Of a stretch of DNA of 5,432 nt, positions 1-5,105 are shown one piece after another (position 1 is the stretch's first letter; each line of letters begins with the position of its first letter). The translations under genes were made by a program, and so were the position numbers. The notes under the pieces are model-generated. The model did no database searches and was not told the origin of the DNA. It was given only the letters and a program-made list of their open reading frames with translations. Location: the NCBI GenBank assembly GCA_029256345.1, contig JAQSYC010000124.1:1-5432 (forward strand), given 5' to 3'. Source of the DNA: Clostridia bacterium (lineage in GTDB: Bacteria > Bacillota > Clostridia > Lachnospirales > Cellulosilyticaceae).

Positions 1-755
1 GTTGAATTGAGTTCATAGGCTCTTTGGGCTACTATGAGTCTAACCATTTCTTCTGCAACTTGTACATTGGAGCCTTCTAACCAGCCTGTTCTGATACTGC
101 TTCTAGTTAACCCGTCTGCATCCCCTTCTATCAGCGGTTCTCCCGAAGCAGCTGTTGCTGTAAATAAATTTGAGCCAATAGCTTCTAAGCCTTCCACATT
201 GGCAAATTGTACAACTTTCAGCTGAGCTATATCCATTCTCATATTGGTCTCTTCATCCATATAGTACACCGCTCCATCTTGCCCAAAAATAAGTTTGGTA
301 GATGGAATATCCTGCCCTATAAGTATCGCCTCATCTTCCACCGATAAAACTGGATTGCCATCAGAAGTGACAAGTGCATAAGAGCCATCATCCGTAAGTG
401 ATATACGGAAACTTCCATCCTTTGTATAGGTTTCTTGCTCGCCTTTTAACACGGAAAAGAACCCATTTCCTTCTATCGCCATATCTGTACGATTTCCAGT
501 TTCTTGCAGCGTTCCTCTGCCGTAATTACGAGAATTCGAAAGTGCTCGTACGCCGTGACCAACCTGCATGGTTGTGGGTGCTTGGGCTCCTGGTACATTA
601 GCTGTCTCCATTGTCTGATAAAGTAAACTTTTAAAATTAGTTGTCTCTTTTTTATAGCCTGTTGTATTCACATTAGCTAAATTGTTCGATATAGTATCTA
701 CGTTAAGCTGCTGTGATGTCATGCCTGATGCTGCCGTCCATAATCCTCTGACCAT
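1..755 (-). CDS. flgG: Flagellar basal-body rod protein FlgG (FlhP-type), 3' end cut by window
   Basis: This is a flagellar rod/hook-family protein, probably the distal rod subunit, exported by the flagellar type III system and polymerised between proximal rod and hook. The frame is open from ATG at 755 to the window edge (251 codons) without a stop. The N-terminus carries the rod-family signature: MVRGLWTAASGM, then NNLANVNTTGYKK at about residues 24-36, which forms the D0 coiled-coil helix and the export/polymerisation region. The FlgE/F/G-type middle motif AIEGNGFFSV is at about 93-102. The C-terminal D0 part begins GWLEGSNVQVAEEMVRLIVAQRAYELNS (about 224-251). Family members end roughly 10-20 residues after the RAYE motif, so only the tip is missing. 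The Shine-Dalgarno AGGAGGAG (768-761) sits 5 nt before ATG and contains the stop codon of the upstream flgF-like gene, so the two should be translationally coupled. In Bacillus the equivalent gene is flhP. The family is certain; the FlgG rather than FlgF label rests on order and length. Confidence 0.93.
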   Translation of the reverse strand, partial: MVRGLWTAASGMTSQQLNVDTISNNLANVNTTGYKKETTNFKSLLYQTMETANVPGAQAPTTMQVGHGVRALSNSRNYGRGTLQETGNRTDMAIEGNGFFSVLKGEQETYTKDGSFRISLTDDGSYALVTSDGNPVLSVEDEAILIGQDIPSTKLIFGQDGAVYYMDEETNMRMDIAQLKVVQFANVEGLEAIGSNLFTATAASGEPLIEGDADGLTRSSIRTGWLEGSNVQVAEEMVRLIVAQRAYELNS

Positions 756-769
756 TTATTCTCCTCCTA
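756..769 (-). promoter_or_regulatory. flgG ribosome-binding site overlapping the flgF stop codon
   Basis: On the minus strand TAGGAGGAG runs from 769 to 761, followed by AATAA and then the ATG of flgG at 755. The first three bases (769-767) are the TAG stop of flgF, so a terminating ribosome sits directly on the Shine-Dalgarno of the next gene. This supports both the flgG start and coupled synthesis of the two rod proteins. Confidence 0.85.
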
Positions 770-1537
770 TGCCCTTCCTATTTCATTTACAGCTTTTCCT
801 AAGATTGTATCTTGAGTTTGAATGACTTTTTGATTAGCCTCATAAGCCCTAGAAACGGTAATCATGTCTACCATAGCTGTAACCGAATTAACATTTGATG
901 ATTCTAAAAATCCTTGTATCATACTTCCTTGGAAAGGAATCCCTTGCCCTTCTGACTGATATAAGTTGTCGGCAGCCTTCTGAAGGGTAGCATTATCTTC
1001 AAAACGTACAAGTGCTATAGTATCTACAAATTCTGCTCCTCTGTAAACTTCTCCGCTTTCCTTAACAACAACTTGTCCGCCATTTGCTAAAAAGTCTTCA
1101 CCTAGGGTAATAGGCAGCCCTTCTTGTGAAAGCACATAATAACCTTCTTTAGTTACCATATCTCCAGTTTGGTTAATGGAAAAATTACCATCCCTTGTAT
1201 AAAGGGTATCTGTAGGTGTCTGAACTGCAAAAAAACCATCTCCTTGGATTGCCAGATCCACCATACCATCGGTTTTTATAACTGAACCCTGTGTAAAATT
1301 CGTATAAATCTCATCAATTCTTGCCCCAAGGCTCATGCCGCCTACCACACCGTTATTAGGAATATGATTTTGCACATCATTTAGTCTGCTGGCCAATACC
1401 TGAGGAAAAGACGCAACCACTGCCGTATCTTTTTTATACCCTGTGGTATTAACATTCGCCAAATCGTTGGATATAATATCCATCTTTTTAGCTTGTACAT
1501 TCATGCCTGTCGCTGCAGTATATAATCCGCGCACCAT
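767..1537 (-). CDS. flgF: Flagellar rod protein, FlgF/FlhO-type
   Basis: A complete 256-residue flagellar basal-body rod protein, presumably the proximal-rod FlgF equivalent (FlhO in Bacillus). It has the N-terminal rod motif MVRGLYTAATGM, then NDLANVNTTGYKKDT at about 24-38. The central motif DLAIQGDGFFAV is at about 94-105, with TLYTRDGNFSINQTGDMVTKEGYYV after it (D1 domain). The C-terminal D0 helix includes GFLESSNVNSVTAMVDMITVSRAYEANQKVIQTQD (about 209-243), ending near NEIGRA. Length is normal for the family. The ATG at 1537 is preceded by AAAGGAGG (1553-1546), which begins at the last base of the mbl stop, so the gene is read with mbl and followed 11 nt later by flgG. It is a tandem paralogue of flgG: the two share the start, the NVNTTGYKK block and the GNGFF/GDGFF block. 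Which is proximal and which distal rod cannot be proven from sequence alone. Confidence 0.93.
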   Translation of the reverse strand: MVRGLYTAATGMNVQAKKMDIISNDLANVNTTGYKKDTAVVASFPQVLASRLNDVQNHIPNNGVVGGMSLGARIDEIYTNFTQGSVIKTDGMVDLAIQGDGFFAVQTPTDTLYTRDGNFSINQTGDMVTKEGYYVLSQEGLPITLGEDFLANGGQVVVKESGEVYRGAEFVDTIALVRFEDNATLQKAADNLYQSEGQGIPFQGSMIQGFLESSNVNSVTAMVDMITVSRAYEANQKVIQTQDTILGKAVNEIGRA

Positions 1538-1554
1538 AATACTTGCCTCCTTTT
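1538..1554 (-). promoter_or_regulatory. flgF ribosome-binding site abutting the mbl stop
   Basis: AAAAGGAGG (1554-1546) overlaps the TAA stop of mbl (1555-1553) and lies 8 nt before the ATG at 1537. There is no room for a promoter or terminator, so flgF and flgG depend on transcription that enters through mbl or from within it. Confidence 0.8.
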
Positions 1555-2554
1555 ATCTTATTTTTGAACCTTTGGCATATCTGTATTCTACCCACATCCC
1601 TGTCCCTATCGCCACACAGGACATAGGATCGTCAGCGATAACTGCATTAATACCTGTCACATCATAAATACGTTTATCAAGTCCGTAAATAAGACTACCG
1701 CCTCCAGTAAGCACAATCCCTCTATCTGATATGTCTGCCGCAAGCTCCGGCGGACTAATCTCAAGTACTGAACGAATGCCGTCTATAATACTTGCAATAG
1801 GTTCTTCTAAAGCATCCATAATTTCATCTGATGTAATCACTATATTTTTAGGGAGTCCGACTACTAAATTTCGTCCTCTAACATTTATTTCGGCAGGAAC
1901 CTCTCTTTTATATACACTTCCTATATTAATTTTTATATCTTCAGCTGTTCTTTCACCAATTAATATATTATATTTTTTTCTCATATATCTGATAATAGCT
2001 TCATCAAAATCATCTCCAGCTACTTTAAGCGACTTTTTCACAACGGATCCGCCTAGAGATATAATAGCTATATCCGTAGTACCCCCGCCGATATCTACAA
2101 TCATACTTCCACATGGCTTTGCGGTGTCAATACCAGCTCCAATAGCTGCTGCCATAGGCTCTTCAATGGTATCTACAAATCTTGCACCAGCCTGTCTTGT
2201 AGCATCTTCTACAGCTCTCTTCTCTACTTCTGTTACACCACTTGGTACACATACACCAATTCTAGGTTTAATTAGCCTATGGCCTATGGCCTTGTGTATA
2301 AAATATTTAAGCATCTGCTCTGTAGCATCATAGTCTGAGATTACCCCTTGTCTAAGAGGTCTGATAGACCTTATGCTATCTGGTGTACGCCCAAGCATAC
2401 GTCTTGCTTCTTCACCTACTGCAATGACTTCATTGGTTCGTTCTTTAATAGCTACGATAGAAGGCTCTCTGAGTACTATCCCTTTTCCTTTTACATAAAT
2501 GAGTACATAAGCCGTTCCTAAATCAATTCCTATATCTGTTCCTAATCCAAACAT
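1553..2554 (-). CDS. mbl: Rod-shape actin homologue MreB/Mbl
   Basis: A bacterial actin that polymerises as antiparallel filaments on the inner face of the membrane and directs the peptidoglycan elongation machinery. The ATG at 2554 gives 333 residues, the same length as Bacillus Mbl. An in-frame ATG at 2599 would add 15 residues but has no ribosome-binding site, whereas AAAGGAG (2568-2562) stands 7 nt before 2554. The shorter start also places the membrane-binding MFGLGTDIGIDLG segment at the N-terminus, as in the family. Visible ATPase motifs are phosphate-1 DIGIDLGTAYVLIY (7-20), MreB-type EEPMAAAIGAG (131-141), phosphate-2 VDIGGGTTDIAI (153-164), and adenosine motif VLTGGGSLIYGLD (281-293). 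No key residue is missing. The Mbl rather than MreB call rests on its place between spoIIID and the flhO/flhP-type genes, as in Bacillus; the usual mreB partners mreC/mreD are absent here. It may be read both from its own vegetative promoter and from sporulation transcripts. Confidence 0.95.
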   Translation of the reverse strand: MFGLGTDIGIDLGTAYVLIYVKGKGIVLREPSIVAIKERTNEVIAVGEEARRMLGRTPDSIRSIRPLRQGVISDYDATEQMLKYFIHKAIGHRLIKPRIGVCVPSGVTEVEKRAVEDATRQAGARFVDTIEEPMAAAIGAGIDTAKPCGSMIVDIGGGTTDIAIISLGGSVVKKSLKVAGDDFDEAIIRYMRKKYNILIGERTAEDIKINIGSVYKREVPAEINVRGRNLVVGLPKNIVITSDEIMDALEEPIASIIDGIRSVLEISPPELAADISDRGIVLTGGGSLIYGLDKRIYDVTGINAVIADDPMSCVAIGTGMWVEYRYAKGSKIR

Positions 2555-2561
2555 TTGGCTT

Positions 2562-2568
2562 CTCCTTT
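2562..2568 (-). promoter_or_regulatory. mbl ribosome-binding site that decides the start
   Basis: AAAGGAG at 2568-2562, 7 nt before the ATG at 2554. The upstream in-frame ATG at 2599 is preceded only by A/T-rich sequence with no purine-rich site, so the 333-residue start is preferred. Confidence 0.85.
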
Positions 2569-2642
2569 GTATTCTAAATAGATGATTGATGTATCTCATT
2601 GTATATATATGTTAAATTGGCATTTTATATTTTACCTATCAT

Positions 2643-2672
2643 ATTATAACATTAAACTCCCTCATTTTGCAA
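2643..2672 (-). promoter_or_regulatory. Candidate sigma A promoter for mbl
   Basis: On the minus strand TTGCAA (2672-2667) is followed after 18 nt by TATAAT (2648-2643), which is a perfect -10 hexamer and is preceded by TG plus one base (2651-2649), giving an extended -10. Transcription would begin near 2636 and leave a leader of about 80 nt before mbl. The -35 matches 4 of 6 consensus bases. The region is very AT-rich, so chance matches are likely; the extended -10 is the stronger part. Confidence 0.5.
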
Positions 2673-2718
2673 AATATTAAACCTTAATTTGTAATATTTT
2701 TAATATATTAAAATAATT

Positions 2719-2744
2719 ATAGCATCCCTGTATAGGGATGCTAT
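2719..2744 (-). terminator. Strong hairpin after spoIIID (probable terminator or attenuating stem)
   Basis: A perfect 11-bp inverted repeat, ATAGCATCCCT / AGGGATGCTAT (arms 2719-2729 and 2734-2744) with a 4-nt loop, begins 9 nt beyond the spoIIID stop. On the minus strand it is followed by AATTATTTTAATATA, which is U-rich but lacks a clean U run. It probably ends or reduces spoIIID transcription before mbl, or protects the 3' end of the spoIIID mRNA. Confidence 0.65.
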
Positions 2745-2753
2745 CTATTTTAT

Positions 2754-3008
2754 CTATTTCATAATAGTTGAATATTTTTCTTTGGTTGCAAGTCCTCCCC
2801 TGAGATGTCTCTCAGCTTTATTAAGTTCTAAAACTTTTCTAGCTTCATTGGCAAGTTTCGGATTTATCTTTTCTAATCGTTCTGTTACATCTTTATGGAC
2901 TGTACTTTTACTTATACCAAATTTCTTTGCTGTTTCTCTGACAGTAGCGTTAGAATTAATAATAAATTTAGCAGCTTCTACGGCTCTCTCTTCTATATAG
3001 GCTTTCAA
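2754..3008 (-). CDS. spoIIID: Stage III sporulation transcriptional regulator SpoIIID
   Basis: A small DNA-binding protein of the mother cell that activates and represses many sigma E genes during sporulation. It is 84 residues long (Bacillus SpoIIID is 93; the difference is a shorter C-terminal tail). The N-terminus has MKAYIEERAVEAAKFII. The helix-turn-helix spans about residues 20-45 with ATVRETAKKFGISKSTVHKD, the recognition helix being SKSTVHKDVTERL. Next come INPKLANEARKVLE and then the C-terminal basic patch AERHLRGGLATKEKY (about 65-79), the second DNA-contact region of the family. The start is TTG at 3008; the only other Met, residue 83, is far too late. The ribosome-binding site AAGGGGGG (3023-3016), 7 nt upstream, is unusual because it can pair with the anti-Shine-Dalgarno only with a G-U wobble. 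The TTG overlaps the stop of a possible leader ORF (TTGA), as for usd-spoIIID in Bacillus. Confidence 0.96.
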   Translation of the reverse strand: MKAYIEERAVEAAKFIINSNATVRETAKKFGISKSTVHKDVTERLEKINPKLANEARKVLELNKAERHLRGGLATKEKYSTIMK

Positions 3009-3046
3009 GAAAAGGCCCCCCTTAACACAACTCTTGATTTATACAT
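3005..3046 (-). CDS. Possible 13-codon leader peptide coupled to spoIIID (usd-like)
   Basis: A short frame starts at ATG 3046, encodes MYKSRVVLRGAFS, and stops at TGA 3007-3005, which overlaps the TTG start of spoIIID as TTGA. A good Shine-Dalgarno, GGAG at 3055-3052, lies 5 nt before its ATG. Its last codons run through the weak G-only ribosome-binding site of spoIIID, so translating it would place ribosomes exactly at the spoIIID start. In Bacillus subtilis a small ORF, usd, is known to be needed for spoIIID translation; this would be an equivalent arrangement without sequence homology that I can show. It conflicts with the candidate promoter whose -10 overlaps this ATG. The frame is very short and could be chance. 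Confidence 0.4.
   Translation of the reverse strand: MYKSRVVLRGAFS
3016..3023 (-). promoter_or_regulatory. Atypical G-run ribosome-binding site of spoIIID
   Basis: AAGGGGGG at 3023-3016 lies 7 nt before the TTG start. All other genes here have AGGAGG or AAAGGAG-type sites. AAGG and the following CCTT can also form a 4-bp stem with a GGGG loop that would hide the site, although such a stem is weak on its own. Confidence 0.6.
3023..3032 (+). promoter_or_regulatory. Possible SpoIIID-binding site in its own leader
   Basis: TAACACAACT matches the SpoIIID consensus WWRRACARNY at 9 of 10 positions (C in place of R at position 4). It lies just downstream of the candidate spoIIID promoter, where it could mediate autoregulation. 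Near matches of this degenerate motif are common, so this is weak. Confidence 0.3.
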
Positions 3047-3070
3047 ATGCTCTCCAGAGCTTATTTATGC
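3042..3070 (-). promoter_or_regulatory. Weak sigma E-like promoter candidate for spoIIID
   Basis: GCATAAA (3070-3064) and CATATGTA (3049-3042) are 14 nt apart and resemble sigma E elements KMATATT and CATACAMT (5 of 7 and 4 of 8 matches). The spacer carries a small dyad, GCTCT-GG-AGAGC (3060-3049). Transcription would start near 3035 and give a 27-nt leader holding the AAGGGGGG site. It cannot serve the 13-codon leader ORF because that ATG lies inside the -10. Confidence 0.35.
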
Positions 3071-3097
3071 CCATAAAATGTAAAAGAAGCCTAAACT

Positions 3098-3144
3098 GTA
3101 AAAAGATTCAGAGCTATTTTAAAATTTGCTCTGAACCTTTTTAC
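3098..3144 (-). terminator. Rho-independent terminator after spoIIQ
   Basis: A long inverted repeat: GTAAAAAG-A-TTCAGAGC (3098-3114) pairs with GCTCTGAA-C-CTTTTTAC (3128-3144), with one mismatch and a 13-nt loop. On the minus strand the GC-containing stem GTTCAGAGC/GCTCTGAA is followed by TCTTTTTAC, the expected U-rich tail. It closes the spoIIQ transcript and separates it from spoIIID; its A and T tracts make it bidirectional. Confidence 0.8.
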
Positions 3145-3155
3145 ATAACAAATGA

Positions 3156-3172
3156 CAGACCTTTTGGGTCTG
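3156..3172 (-). terminator. Small hairpin directly after spoIIQ
   Basis: CAGACC (3156-3161) and GGTCTG (3167-3172) form a 6-bp GC-rich stem with a 5-nt loop, 28 nt after the spoIIQ stop and before the larger terminator. The sequence after it on the minus strand (TCATTTGTTATG) has no good U run, so it may be a 3'-end protecting stem or a weak first terminator. Confidence 0.5.
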
Positions 3173-3200
3173 CCACTTTAGTACTGCTTGTCTATACTGC

Positions 3201-4088
3201 TTACTGTGCATCGTCAGGAGTATGTCCCATATCGACACCTTCGGCTCCTGTACTAGATGCTTCCTGCTTGTAGTCTAAAAGCTTTAATGGGTCCACAACT
3301 GCTTCATTGTGCATAGCCTGTAGATAAATATTTTCTCCTTGCTGGATAAATGCTCCTGTTGGGCTGCCTGCAGTGCCGATAACTTCTCCTGCTCTTACCA
3401 CTTTACCTAGCAAATTTTTATCTGGGCTGCCATTTTGAAAACCATATAAGCTCTTATAGCCATTTCCATGGTCTATAATAACCGTCTTGCCCACATAAGG
3501 TATACCTGAATCCATAGTGCTTGAGTCATCAAGGATATCTATAACCTTACCATCTGCCACAGCCTTGACTTCTTCACCTTCTGTGGCTGCTATACAAATG
3601 CCGAATGTACGCATCGTCTGGTTCAGTGCTTCACTAAACCAATGTTTTGTACTTTCATCCGTATACGGAACAATAACTTGTCCTGATACTGGCCAGACAA
3701 ATGTATCGCCTTCTGCAAAGAAAGGTTCTGCTTTAGCATTTGCAGTTGTGGATTCAAATGTCTCTGCTACGATTTGTTCGTCTTTTACTTGTTCTGCCCC
3801 TGTACTATTTTCTTGTGGTGCAGCATCCTGCGATGCTGTATTGCCCTGCGGCACCTCGCTGCCTGGCTCCTCATATTGCCCAACCACATCGCTTGTATCA
3901 TCTGTAATGTCATCTACTACCCTACCCACGGCTTCTTCATTTTTAGCATATGGATTGGGTTCTTCCTTAACATTACCATCTCTGCCAGGTACAAGAAATA
4001 TAGCGGCTAGGGCGCCTACACTCACTACCCCAATAGCAACATAAAAGGCATACTTTTTTAAAAATTGTCCTATTTTTTTAATAATCAT
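3201..4088 (-). CDS. spoIIQ: Stage II sporulation protein SpoIIQ, degenerate M23/LytM peptidase
   Basis: A forespore membrane protein that pairs with mother-cell SpoIIIAH across the intermembrane space during engulfment and forms part of the feeding-tube channel. It has 295 residues: a cytoplasmic basic tail MIIKKIGQFLKKY, a membrane helix at about 14-34, an acidic low-complexity linker (about 35-125) and a LytM/M23 fold (about 126-275). The family framework is plain: FVWPVSGQVIVPY, EGEEVKAVADGKVIDI, GKTVIIDHGNGYKSLYG, GKVVRAGEVIGTAG, then VVDPLKLLDY. The metal ligands are missing. The HxGID-type position reads TFGIC (161-165), the YxH position reads LYG (214-216), and HxH reads NIY (253-255). 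It should therefore be catalytically dead, as SpoIIQ is in Bacillus and unlike the histidine-bearing SpoIIQ of some clostridia. The tail after 275 is acidic and disordered. ATG 4088 has GGAGGTG (4102-4096) 7 nt upstream. Position next to spoIID supports SpoIIQ over a generic M23 peptidase. Confidence 0.9.
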   Translation of the reverse strand: MIIKKIGQFLKKYAFYVAIGVVSVGALAAIFLVPGRDGNVKEEPNPYAKNEEAVGRVVDDITDDTSDVVGQYEEPGSEVPQGNTASQDAAPQENSTGAEQVKDEQIVAETFESTTANAKAEPFFAEGDTFVWPVSGQVIVPYTDESTKHWFSEALNQTMRTFGICIAATEGEEVKAVADGKVIDILDDSSTMDSGIPYVGKTVIIDHGNGYKSLYGFQNGSPDKNLLGKVVRAGEVIGTAGSPTGAFIQQGENIYLQAMHNEAVVDPLKLLDYKQEASSTGAEGVDMGHTPDDAQ

Positions 4089-4110
4089 TTTTTTACACCT
4101 CCGACGTCTA

Positions 4111-4141
4111 AATTATCGCCAGAGTTTTTTAATAATATTCA
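4111..4141 (-). promoter_or_regulatory. Sigma F-type promoter for spoIIQ
   Basis: On the minus strand TGAATA (4141-4136) is followed after exactly 15 nt by GGCGATAATT (4120-4111). Compared with the sigma F consensus WGCATA / GGNRANAMTW it mismatches at only one base, in the -35. Transcription would begin near 4104, just before the GGAGGTG site (4102-4096), leaving a leader of about 16 nt. SpoIIQ is a known early-forespore sigma F gene, so location and type agree. The related sigma G might also use it. Confidence 0.7.
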
Positions 4142-4148
4142 TTTAATT

Positions 4149-5066
4149 TTATTTTTTATACACATAATTTTGTATGCTTATATCAGTATAATAATATTTG
4201 ATAATGTCTTTATAGGTCTTGCCGGATTTGGCCAGTTCGTTGGCCCCATTTTGGCTCAAACCAATGCCATGTCCTACCCCTCTTACATCAAAAACCAGGT
4301 ATTTCCCTTGATTAAAGATACTAAAGTTACTTGACGGCAGCCCTAGTATTGTTCTAAAATCCTCTCCTTTTAAAATGGCATTGCCAATTTGGATGCTTTT
4401 AATATATTCTGCTTCATCTTTTTCTACAATCTGAATCTGATTTTCTAGAAGCGTTTCATCAATGACGATATCTGGATAGACTTCTCTTAGCTGGTTCGCC
4501 ATCTCGCTTTTACTTAACTTGATCTGCTTACTTATATTGTCCTCTTCACTGACTACATTTTTGAGGTAGGGAATATCTACATTGTATACAGCTTTTGCAT
4601 CTCTTGTCCTGCCGCCACTTGCTTCATGATAAAGTGCTTCTATCGGTTCATCATTATAAAGAATGATTTCATTTTGTGTTTCTTTGACTGCCTGCTCATA
4701 GGTCTTATAGATATCGTTATAGTTTTCTCCCCACAGCTTTTTCATTTCCTCCGCTGTGTAGCCTACCAGTTCTCCTTTATTTTGTATGCCCAATATTCTT
4801 CTAGCCATATAAGTCCTCACCACCACTGCCTGAGCTTTTACAGCTTCATATTCATGGGTATAAGGTACCTCTTTTGCTAGTATGCCTATAAGCTTTTCTT
4901 GGTCAATAAGAGATGGATTATTGGCTTTAGCTGCCTCTTGCTGCTTTTGCCTGTTAATTTCTTGTAACACCTCTCCACTTTGATAGCCACTTGCATATAC
5001 GATGATAAGGGGGATGAGAAATAAGCATCCCCCTATAAAGGCTATGGTTCTTATAAAATTCTTCAA
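4149..5066 (-). CDS. spoIID: Stage II sporulation protein SpoIID, septal lytic transglycosylase
   Basis: A membrane-anchored mother-cell enzyme that cleaves glycan strands stripped of stem peptides, working with SpoIIM and SpoIIP to dissolve the septum and drive engulfment. It has 305 residues, somewhat shorter than Bacillus SpoIID (about 343). The membrane helix is at about 5-25, followed by a charged linker (31-57). The first conserved block, LIGILAKEVPY...EAVKAQAVVVRTYMARR (59-90), contains the probable catalytic Glu66. The second block, EALYHEASGGRTRDA (143-157), has His147. The third is GVGHGIGLSQNGANELA (263-279). The zinc-binding cysteines reported for Clostridioides difficile SpoIID are absent (the only Cys is in the membrane helix), so it resembles the Bacillus form. 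The start is TTG at 5066, preceded by GGGAGGAG (5079-5072), 5 nt away; no other start is possible before Met88. It lies 68 nt after the ywmB-like gene and 60 nt before spoIIQ. Confidence 0.95.
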   Translation of the reverse strand: MKNFIRTIAFIGGCLFLIPLIIVYASGYQSGEVLQEINRQKQQEAAKANNPSLIDQEKLIGILAKEVPYTHEYEAVKAQAVVVRTYMARRILGIQNKGELVGYTAEEMKKLWGENYNDIYKTYEQAVKETQNEIILYNDEPIEALYHEASGGRTRDAKAVYNVDIPYLKNVVSEEDNISKQIKLSKSEMANQLREVYPDIVIDETLLENQIQIVEKDEAEYIKSIQIGNAILKGEDFRTILGLPSSNFSIFNQGKYLVFDVRGVGHGIGLSQNGANELAKSGKTYKDIIKYYYTDISIQNYVYKK

Positions 5067-5070
5067 CTCG

Positions 5071-5080
5071 TCTCCTCCCT
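5071..5080 (-). promoter_or_regulatory. spoIID ribosome-binding site supporting a TTG start
   Basis: AGGGAGGAGA at 5080-5071 lies immediately before CGAG and the TTG at 5066. It is the strongest Shine-Dalgarno in the window and fixes the non-ATG start. Confidence 0.85.
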
Positions 5081-5105
5081 CTGCAGCGTACCTTCCCTAT
5101 ACTAC

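Noticed and set aside
34..601. Two short plus-strand frames opposite flgG
   Set aside because: The minus strand here is a continuous flagellar rod gene with conserved motifs throughout; the plus frames have no ribosome-binding site and no recognisable motif.
1731..2333. A 200-codon plus-strand frame opposite mbl
   Set aside because: It is antisense to a full-length, motif-complete mbl, its protein is an Ile/Ser/Pro-rich mixture without a family pattern, and no ribosome-binding site precedes it.
2555..2599. A 15-residue N-terminal extension of mbl from ATG 2599
   Set aside because: No Shine-Dalgarno precedes it, the extension would cover the real ribosome-binding site, and family members begin at MFGLG.
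3039..3074. An 11-codon frame MGINKLWRAYV upstream of spoIIID
   Set aside because: It has no ribosome-binding site and does not reach the spoIIID start, unlike the overlapping 13-codon frame.
3821..3838. Inverted repeat CAGCATC/GATGCTG inside spoIIQ
   Set aside because: It lies in the low-complexity linker coding region with no U run and no position-specific role; it is explained by Ala/Ser codon repetition.
3517..4044. A 175-codon plus-strand frame opposite spoIIQ
   Set aside because: It is a Ser/Thr-rich shadow of the acidic linker and LytM domain of spoIIQ; spoIIQ has a promoter, ribosome-binding site and recognisable fold.
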